From NCBI GenBank assembly GCA_001630475.1, contig KV419399.1:124001-188000 (forward strand): a stretch of 64,000 nt of DNA. The letters run 5' to 3'. Within the stretch, counting starts at the first letter, position 1; each line of letters starts with the position of its first letter. Below, in pieces: positions 55,228-64,000 of this stretch. The translations under genes and the position numbers were made by a program. The stretch is from Sistotremastrum niveocremeum HHB9708 (taxonomy: Eukaryota; Basidiomycota; Agaricomycetes; Sistotremastrales; Sistotremastraceae). The notes below the pieces were generated by a model. It had not been told where the DNA came from. It did not search any database and saw nothing but the letters and a program-made list of their open reading frames with translations.

Positions 55228-55612
55228 TTTGAGTGATGAGTAAGGACTTTGGGGAGGTTTTCTCAAGATGAGAACGCTCAGGGTGCTTTAGTGCGGGAAT
55301 GATTGTAGGGGTAAAGCTGCCATTGAATGGGGAAGTCTTCGGCTGTCATTCAACAACATTCGGCGGCCCAACTCCATTTCCTGCGTTATCTAGAGGTTGA
55401 TAGCCGTTCAAATCATGGATTAGAGTTGTCGACGTACAGTAAGCCACCTGAGAGCGATGGCGCGAGACCGGAAGCAGATCCGCATTATCCAAGGCTTCGA
55501 CTCGCCGGTGAGGGCGCATCGGCATCGGCTCGGCTCGAGCGCTTGAGCCAGGAGATCGCCGAAAATACGCATAGAGACACGTCGACAAAGCCGGCACTCT
55601 GTACGCTGACCT

Positions 55613-58600
55613 ATGAGGTCTCCAAAAGGCTCTATTCTATATGGACTATCAGCATTCTTCTGTCTAGGGACACGGTGTTTAGCTCAGTCCTCTCCTATCA
55701 AAATTCAGTTGAGAGCGACTTGGCCGGCACCACCTCTGCTTCTCGATATTCTGTGAGCTTGTCCATAGTCTTTCGGGCGACTCACTCAATGTCCAAACAG
55801 CGAAACTGTCTCCTTGGAACAGCCAGAATCCTATTTTAGACTTCTGGATGTTCTGACGTCCCCCGAACACGGGCTACCTTTCTTGGCTTCGTCGAACGAA
55901 GGGCTATACCAAGCCGCCCTACAGCTTGCAGAAGATCATGGTTTCTTTTCCGCGGCAGGGGCACGAGGAATCGCAGAAAGAGCTCTGGCTCTGCATGTCT
56001 CGTCACCCTTGATTGAGGCCTTCTTCAGTCACTACATTGACCAGACCGCTCTTCCCATTCCGGAAGGCTTCTCCGCAGAAGATTGCGAGTCTTGGGTGGA
56101 CTGGTATGGACGGCGGGTATGCGATGTTGAGGCGTTGAAACACTTGGCTGGTGTGGAGGCAATTGGCTCCAGTTCAACAACTCGATCTGACGCGTCAGTG
56201 CGCTTCCTTTTAAACCGACCTCTCGCGATGCTCATGTCCCAATATATTTAGCAGCGCCGCCAATATCGTCAAATTATTACCATTCGATCACGTCAACCCA
56301 CCTGAACCCGGAAAATCCTCCACCCCCCACCGTAGAGCCATCCTCTACGCCAGTCTCACATCAACTAATTTCCGACCTTTGCATGAATACTTATATACTT
56401 TATCATCTGATCCCGCCTCGCATGTCCAGTACATCGTGCGCTACGTACCTGTCAAGTCATCACAATCTGCCCCCTTGTACCTCACTGGTTATGGAACCTC
56501 ACTTGACCTGAAAAAGACGGAATATCTTGCTCAAGATGACCGACGGACATGGAAACAAGGCGAGTTCGATCAACCAATAAAAGACTATTATTGATATTCA
56601 AACCTGCAGATGCCACCGGTGATTCGCAGGATGCAGTGGAGGAAGAAGAGGTAGATCAAATCGAGGAACTTCTCCTACAATATCCAATATTGGAAGGATT
56701 AAACCTTACTGCCCCAATCGAGCCCGACGAAACCCCTCGTATGCCCCGCCATCTATGTGCTTGAATGAATATTAACGGATTCACAGAACTCGGCTTGCAG
56801 GCGATGCAGTTTATACTAAACACTTCCAAACCCTTATTGACTTTGCAATCCCTCTCACAAAAATTCCCCAAATATACTACGTCACTCGCTCGACGTGTCA
56901 ATATATCTGACCCAATGGCGGACGAGTACATGTCAAATGCTGCCAAAGCCCCGCCTGGACTGAATATCATATGGCTGAACGGTGTGGCACTGCAAGAAAC
57001 AGATGTCGATCCCTTCAAGTGCGCATCTCACATCTTTTTGATATTCGTTTATTCACTGTTAGCAGTCTCCTTCGGGTCCTTCGAAAGGAGAGACATGTAG
57101 TGGAATCGCTATCTGCACTCGGAATTCCGCCGCATGAAGCGATCGATGTTCTTACGCATCCTTCGCTATCGGTAGCTCAAGGCTCGAGTGGCATCTTGGA
57201 TGGATTGTTCGATGCCAGCGATAGGCCGGAAGGCGGCGATGTTATTATCTGGTGGAATAACCTTGAAACCGATACGAGGTCGCTATAGCTCCAATCCCGA
57301 ACTCAGAGCATGATCTGATTTTCTTTTCTGTCAGGTACTCTAAGTGGACTCCCAGTCTATCAGGGGTTTGTGCCTCACTCCCTACCGCAAACAACAAGCA
57401 TCATTTTTAACACTACCTTCACAGATTCTTAGACCCCTCTATCCCGGTCAATTTCATCAAGTGGCACGCAATATCTACAACAGCATTCTCGTCCTTGATT
57501 TGTCCAAGAAAGACAATTTGGAATTCATTGGCGGACCTATCTCTAACATTATTGCCCGCGGTTTCCCCTATCGATTTGGTGTGGTCCCTTCTGTGGAGAC
57601 TGAAGCAGGCCGGTGTTATCTAGACTATGATACTTGAGTACCCACTGACTTTATATTTAGGCGTCAAAGCAGCTCGGTTCTTCTATTATCTCATCGACAC
57701 GTACGGTAGGCAGCGAACAATGGAAGTGATCAAAAAGGTCTGTAAGCGTCATTCTTCATTTGCTTGCGAAGACTGACTCTGTCAAAGCTCGTGACCTTGG
57801 AAGACGATCAACCCAGTATCAACTTCGTAGCGGCCCGCGCCCTCTACGATGAAATTGTGGATACGCATGTTCCAGAGTTTGACACGACGCCCTTGAGCTT
57901 CGACGTAATCTTGTCCGGCGCTGATGATCCCCGGAAGGAAGGGACAAGCGTCCAGGAACGTATCAAGAGAGCTGGCGCGTACAGCGAACGTCTCGGGACT
58001 GTCGAGACACCAGACTTGTCAGGACACGCATTCGTGAATGGAAAATATATGCCATTCGATGGGGCAAGTTTTGTCAACCTTGTTCTTGCTCTCCACTTTA
58101 CTAAAGATTTGCGCAGCAATTCATCCAAAATATGCAGATTGAGACACAAGGTCACCTCCAGCATTTTCAGGAAGGAGTGAGTGTCATTATCATTTCGAAT
58201 TGCTTAGATTCTTAAGCGTACAACAGCTTTTCTCGGGGAGGCTCAAGGATTCAGAGCTTACCGATATATCAGTATATTTCTACGATTTGCCTACAACACC
58301 TACTCGCCGCAACAAGTACATATATCCTGCCGATAATGACGCACTGCGAATTGTGAACCTGCTTGATACCTTGCCTCAGGTAGGACTTTCAACGTACTTC
58401 GACTTCGTCTACCCAGGTCAGTGGGATTGAAATAATAGATAGTCTAGGATATATACTGATGACTCACCTGCATTAACCCACAGAAGGGGAGAATGCCGTA
58501 TCCAGTACGCTCTGGGTCATCGGAGACATGGACTCGACTGTCGGCGTTGACTTATTGATCGAAGCTCTGACTGCTCTGGTGAGCGCATCGCGTCGATCAT

Positions 58601-61600
58601 GGAATGTCGAGTCTAATTTTTGTGCAGAGTTCGGAAGCTACATTCCGGCTTTCCGTCATTCATATTCCTGCGCCATTGTCTGATACCAATTCGGAATCGT
58701 CCACTAGAATATCTGCTCTGATTCACCGGCTTCAAAAGGAAAAGATTCTGAGCAAAATTTCTCCAGTGACACTATCGAAAGCCATCCAAGCACTGCGTGA
58801 TACTGCAGATCACTCTGCCCCCCATGCACAGCAAGTTCTTTCCAACATCTCTCCCTTTTTCGGCGCAATCTCCACGGATTCTCATAGCGACGAATCTTAC
58901 TGGGAAGTGGTCGAGAAGAATATACTCCTGTCGAATATTATTGACTTCCCTGAGGGCCAAAACGGGTTGTTGTTGAACGGACGGGTGAAGCTTCTTTTCA
59001 TTCTTTGTTGAAGTTCCGCTCAAACGAGATCAGATCGTCGGACCCATCGAACGTGGTGGATTCGCTTCTGCAGACTTCGATGCTCTTCTCAATTATGAAA
59101 CGCATAAGCGGATAACCCCTGCGGTGGAAGCAGTTAAAAACCTAACCATCGCTGCGGATCTTGACCGGCATGTATTCAGCATACTACTGATTCCACTATC
59201 CTAATCTGACTTCTCCAGATCTGCGTATGCAGAGCTTGCAACCTCAATATCGTCGTTACTGGCAGCGATTCATGTCCCTGACCCCGCGGCCGAAGGCATT
59301 CTTAACACTCCGAGACGTGTTCGAAGCCGTCCTTTCCTTAACCTCGATGGAAACCTCACGTGAGTCTCGAGCATGTCGAATTGAAAGCGATTAAAGCTTT
59401 GCCTTGTCTCCAGGTCGTTCTCCGTTGGACAAGCTGAAAATTCCTTTTACGAAATCGTCCTTTTGCTCGATCCTTTAAGCGAAACCGGTCAGAAATGGAG
59501 CAGCATTTTGACTGTACGTTATTCTGTGTATTCTGGCGTGCTTTGCTCATTATCACAGTGGCTTGCAGGCATAGAATCGGTCTTCCTCAAAGTTTATATG
59601 AACCCATCTCAGAACGCGGAGGTATGTCGATTTACCTCTGGTACGAATTGGTACTAATCTGGTCGAAGATCCCAATTAAACGATTCTATCGCTATAATCT
59701 TCCTTCAGGCATCGTTTTCAACGACGAAGGGTACGCTACTATATAGCCTGAGTACCAATGTCTTACTGACATCTCTCTTTAGAGCCGAAGAAGCTTCAGC
59801 AATTTCATTCAAGAACCTCAATCCTACTCCCATTTATACTCTGGGTATGGATGCCCCTATCTCCTGGCTCGTTCGACCAATAGAATCGGTTCACGATCTT
59901 GACAACATCCATCTGGATGCGCTTTCGCCTGCAGAGCGTGCAGCTGGTGTTCAAGCGTTGTTCCAATTGAACTATCTTGTGATTGAAGGACACGCAAGAG
60001 ACCTAGTTTCCCGAGAGTTACCATCAGGCTTGCAACTGCAACTGACTGGAAAGGATGGCGGTTCAATCGCTGATACATTGGTCGTCGCTAATTTGGGCTA
60101 CTTCCAACTCAAGGCTCCTCGTCCCGGCGTTTTCGGGCTTGAGATTCGTGAAGGCCGTAGCCGTGAAGTGTATGAGATGGAGAGCTCCGGGAACAGGGGA
60201 TTCCATAGCCCAACAGTCAACGTCTCTGGAAACGAAATCTATCTGACCAGCTTCGAAGGCCTCACCTTATCCCCGCGGTTCACGAAGAGACCTGGCATGG
60301 AAGCAGAAAGCGCTCTCAGCCAGACTTCGTCTACGGAACACAAAACTGCATTGTCCGAAACGTTGGGAAAGTAAGCACCGACAGCTATCAGAATGAAAAT
60401 TTGTCTGACCACTCACATATCGTAGAATTACTTCGTTCTTCAAATCATCAACTCCCGAAACAGCTGACGTGGCTGTTGTGAAGCCTCAGGCCGATATCAA
60501 TATATTCACTGTTGCCTCTGGTCATCTATATGAGGTACGACCATCTTCGTTTCTTTTTCACGTCGACTGATTAAGTATCATAGCGCCTTGCATCCATCAT
60601 GATTCTCACAGTGATGAAGAACACGAACAGCACTGTCAAATTCTGGTTTATAGAGAATTTCTTGTCGCCTTCATTCCTGGTCAGTTTTCGTTCGTCTACG
60701 TTTCGACGAAAGTCCTGATTTGTCTTGAAAGCAATTCATTCCTCTCTACGCCGAACAGTATGGATTCGAATACGAACTTGTAACCTACAAGTGGCCTTCC
60801 TGGCTTCGCCCACAAAAAGAGAAACAGCGAATTATCTGGGCATATAAAATTCTCTTCTTAGACGTCTTGTTCCCTATGGATCTCAAGAAAGTCATATTTG
60901 TAGACAGCGACCAGATCATTCGCACCGATCTTCAGGAACTCGTGGATCTTGATCTGCACGGTGCACCTTATGGGTTCACTCCAATGGGTGATGACAATAC
61001 CGATATGGAGGGATTCAGGTTCTGGAAAACAGGTTATTGGAAGGAATTCCTGGCTGGATTACCATACCACATCAGGTACGTACCAGGGACTCATTCGGTT
61101 CTCGTCTGATCCGATTTTTCTAGTGCATTATACGTTGTTGATCTTGTTCGATTCCGTCAGGTCAGTTTCTTCCATTATTAGTTAGATTTCTCGCTGATCA
61201 ACTATATTGCGTTAGCTTGCTGCCGGCGTAAGCTGTTTTGTTTTCTTAGTGTTCTGCCTGAAGTGACAATCGTCAACAGGATCGTTTGCGGGCGCACTAT
61301 CAGGCCCTGTCTGCGGATCCAAACTCTCTGTCAAATTTGGACCAAGGTATCTGTTTTTCGAGGTCGTGTGAGCTCTACGTAATGACCGAGTCGACAGATC
61401 TTCCGAACAATATGCAGCGAGAAATCCCCATCGTATGTGCTTTTTCACCGCTCCCAAAATGACAGTGGCATGTAACTCTTTGAACAGTATTCGCTGCATG
61501 AGGATTGGTTATGGGTGCGTATTTCATCGCATTGATACATGAGTCAGTTTTCACCGACGATTTGCATCGTAGTGCGAAACATGGTGTAGCATGGACCGAT

Positions 61601-61958
61601 TTGATCGAGCTAAAAGTATCGATCTTTGCTTCAATCCTTTGACGGTGAGAATGCTCTGTCATTGCATTGCTGCGAGTGATGCTCATCCAAGCGATGGTTT
61701 CAGAAAGAGTCAAAGTTAACAAGAGCCAAGAAGACGCCGGGATGGCTCGAGTATGATGCGGAGATTGCTCAGTTTACACGGAGCCTCGTGGAAAAGGGCC
61801 AGTTGAAGGGGGATGCTGTGACTGCGGATACAGAGGCACTTGCAAGGGTCGGCAATAATGCGGCGAAAGGAGCAGCGGAAGAAGATGGTGTGGAAGACAA
61901 GGAGGGCAAGGGCAAGGAAGAAGGTGATGTGCAAAAGCCCGAACATGATGAGCTGTAA
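55613..61958 (+). CDS. UDP-glucose:glycoprotein glucosyltransferase (UGGT), ER
   Basis: This is the folding sensor of the ER: it re-glucosylates misfolded N-glycoproteins so that they re-enter the calnexin cycle. The start is ATG 55613, giving a signal peptide ([19 protein letters not shown]) followed by [19 protein letters not shown], the UGGT N-terminal signature, and [19 protein letters not shown] long series of thioredoxin-like regions spans roughly the first 1000 residues. The C-terminal GT24 catalytic domain reads [49 protein letters not shown] (DxD as DSD), [54 protein letters not shown] and [13 protein letters not shown]. An acidic tail ends in H-D-E-L with TAA at 61956-61958. Over 20 exons; all catalytic motifs are intact. 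Confidence 0.95.
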
Positions 61959-63143
61959 TATTATTGGATGCCATTGTATTGGTTTACTTTTTACTCGTAA
62001 ATTGAAAGATCTCCTACTGTGGGCCCTGTCCAGGAAGTTGGTACCCTGGAGCGTCTCTCACACTATTTCCTAACAAAGTATCAACTTCTTGTATTCCTGC
62101 TTCCACGGTCTCGCCACCTGGCTGAATGACCGATATAGTGAGCTGGTCTCTCGTGCTTTCTTTGGATTGTATTCGAACCCCACGAGGAGCCTCCCAGTAA
62201 GCGCAGTAAATTGCCACTGTACTGCTACAGTGGCGTGGCATCGGAGAAAGTTTGAAACTATCAATCTTGCGCTACGACAGATGCAAGGGCATGTGCGCAT
62301 ATATCATGAGCTTTGTCGACAGCCTGTAGGATCTCTCAATTTGAGCGTATTTCGCGACCTAATCGGGAAGCGCGCGCAGCAAGCGAGCTTTGATTGGAAT
62401 TGTTGACCGACGAAACCTGTACTATCCCATCACCTAGCGTCAAGGAATTGGAAAGCCCATGCAGACTATGGGCGTCGAACCTTGACGCCAAATTCATGTC
62501 CGAACACTATATACTATTTTTATACCCTGATCTGCAATCGGATACATTGGATGGATGGCCGCATCGTCCGGCACGTTGGACAATGAATTGGTACCTGACC
62601 TCAGGATCTTGCCTGCTGGAGCATCTCTCTGAGTAACCGGCGACCGTTCGTGGTCGGAAGCGATTTGTAATTTTTTTGTCCATCATCGTTTTCCCGGGCA
62701 CGTTTCTACGATCAATCAATTTCAAGTGTCGCGACACCGGCGAGCATCAGTGCAAGACTATTTGAAAATACGGTACAAGCACAGGCAGGACCTGTTTACG
62801 CAACTCGACATATCGTAAAAGACATTGCGATTCGTTGCGAAGTGCGCGGTTTGCCAGTCCACTGAATTCTCTTCTCGAGAGATCTACAGATCTTCCAATT
62901 CGTGAACCAACGAACGACGACAGACTTGGCGGTTTCACACGTGCACATAGAATTGAATGCGAGAAACATGGGTGGTATATTAGTTGCATCCATGCAAAAT
63001 ATAGACAGGCGTTTTAAAGCAGAACATGAACACAGAGAAATAGGAGGGTGTCTCGAATAGTTGTAAGAGTGAGAGCAATACTCGTAGGTGTTTGGATTTT
63101 TTTTCTAATTGTATACCACTTCTTCATAACCTTCTACGCCCGA
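61959..63143. other. Convergent spacer, no gene recognised
   Basis: 1.18 kb lies between the 3' ends of UGGT and the H+-ATPase gene. A short plus-strand frame near 62089-62406 has no recognisable motif. A perfect 9-bp stem (GCCACTGTA, loop CTGC, TACAGTGGC) lies at 62213-62234. A GGTTCGAATAC string on the minus strand near 62170 recalls a tRNA B-box, but no tRNA fold was found. Confidence 0.45.
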
Positions 63144-64000
63144 TTATCCAGTACGACTGGGATTGCGTGCAAGTGTCTGCCCAACATGCGCGGCTTGCAG
63201 ACTTGAGAAGCGCTGCAATTCGTTTTCTGGAAGAACTTTTAGTTAAGAATTGATCCATCAAAGAAGCAAAAGACGTACGGTCCATTCTGACACGCTGACC
63301 GAATCCGACCTTGCGTGCGGTACGACGAAGGAAAGAGACACGATTCGAATACAAAGACTCGTGAATGGAAGCAGCGCGACTCTGGGTGCGAGTCAAAGGG
63401 ACCTGTCCTTCGGGACGAGCAACCTCCGCCATGGTCTGTCTCATCTTGCGCTCGCGGAAGTACTTGATGATAGTAGCCTTCATTGCGAACTTGATGAAAT
63501 CCATAGGCAAGAACCAGACGATGTTCTGAATCAAAGAAGTTAGAGACAGATTATCGAACCAGATGAGATGAACGTACCCAAACCCAGACGATACCGATCC
63601 ATCCGCCAGAGATCGAGTGAATCTTGGTGAAGCCCCAGTCTCCGAAACCGGCGATGATGGAGGAGATGAGCTGAGCCAAGCAGAAAGCACCCATCAATGC
63701 GTAAGAGGGACGTTCCATGAAGAAGAAGCCGTGTGAACGAGTGACGAAGATCAAAGCTTGCGAGATGATGGCGACTTGGAGGTACACAATCATGTGAAGC
63801 TGAGGATCGTTGGGGTCCTTCTTGCCGTTCACGATACCCTCTTGCAATGACACGCCAAACTTGTTCTCGAAGAAGTTCGAGTTGAGGATGACAACGACCA
63901 AGATAATACTGCATCAGAAGGATGAGTCAATTACGCAAGCGAGATGAAGGAACAATACGAACGTGGAAAGAGTCAGGTACAATCCGTACGCAACGGCGTA
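63144..64000 (-). CDS. PMA1: Plasma-membrane H+-ATPase, C-terminal part
   Basis: This is a P-type (P3A) proton pump of the fungal plasma membrane. Only the 3' end is in the window; the gene continues past the right edge. Seen are the last membrane helices and loops: YAVAYGLYLTLST, VVVILNSNFFENKFGVSLQ, LQVAIISQALIFVTRSHGFF, FMERPSYALMGAFCLAQLIS, GWIGIVWVWNIVWFLPMDF. The cytosolic C-terminal regulatory domain follows (RQTMAEVARPEGQVPLTRTQ, RRTARKVGFGQRVRMD). A final short exon reads LLPENELQRFSSLQAAHVGQ and ends TLARNPSRTG with TAA at 63144-63146. Introns split at 63242-63280 and near 63525-63580 (GT-AG). Confidence 0.92.

Noticed and set aside
62165-62234. Possible tRNA or SINE on the minus strand (GGTTCGAATAC plus hairpin)
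   Set aside because: The A-box is missing and the 9-bp stem pairs internally instead of forming an acceptor stem.

Overview
This window is nuclear DNA from a filamentous basidiomycete, most likely a wood- or litter-decaying Agaricomycete. The genes are dense and cut by many short introns (about 48-75 nt, GTRNGT donors). Typical fungal proteins are present (DASH subunit Dam1, plasma-membrane H+-ATPase, Atp10, Rsc8/Swi3), and three tandem AA9 lytic polysaccharide monooxygenases carry cellulose-binding CBM1 tails. No rRNA, tRNA, CRISPR array or complete autonomous transposon was recognised. Genes were assigned by reading protein motifs and splicing by eye. Exon edges are solid where stated and approximate elsewhere.

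Layout. 1-16.2 kb is a housekeeping block: the 3' part of an Afi1-like SPA/DENN gene, a 2.4 kb repeat-bearing convergent spacer, SEC20 (ends HDEL), a PPR protein sharing a very short divergent promoter with SEC20, an MGRN1/LOG2-type RING E3 ligase, RSC8/SWI3, a small multi-pass membrane protein and ATP10. 16.6-22.9 kb holds an F-box gene broken by a MITE, the mitochondrial GTPase MTG1 and a basic nuclear-type orphan. 22.9-27.3 kb is a gene-poor island. 27.3-31 kb carries RPB11, ribosomal protein uL15 and an MDR-family oxidoreductase. 31.6-34.3 kb holds two nested MITEs and a fungal seven-helix membrane protein. 35.9-43.8 kb holds an SDR enzyme, DAM1, a Polo kinase and a RING-H2 protein. 44-51.1 kb is the LPMO triplet, all on the minus strand. 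52.6-64 kb holds an FAD monooxygenase, a MAPEG protein, UGGT (ends HDEL) and the 3' end of the plasma-membrane H+-ATPase.

Functional links. The LPMO cluster is the clearest co-functional set, for oxidative cellulose attack outside the cell. SEC20 and UGGT are both ER-retained secretory-pathway proteins, DAM1 and the Polo kinase both act in mitosis, and ATP10, MTG1 and perhaps the PPR protein act in mitochondria. These neighbours do not look like operons.

Most interesting signals: an F-box gene interrupted by a 349-bp TA-flanked MITE whose removal restores the frame; a hAT-type MITE with a perfect 8-bp target duplication nested inside a TA-flanked MITE; a 10-nt microexon conserved in all three LPMO genes and followed by a GC-AG intron in two of them; a cysteine pair that co-varies among those LPMOs; a possible 3-nt microexon or recursive splice site in the MGRN1-like gene; and upstream echoes of the SEC20 'HDEL-stop' end. 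I found no convincing new multi-gene defence or mobile system.
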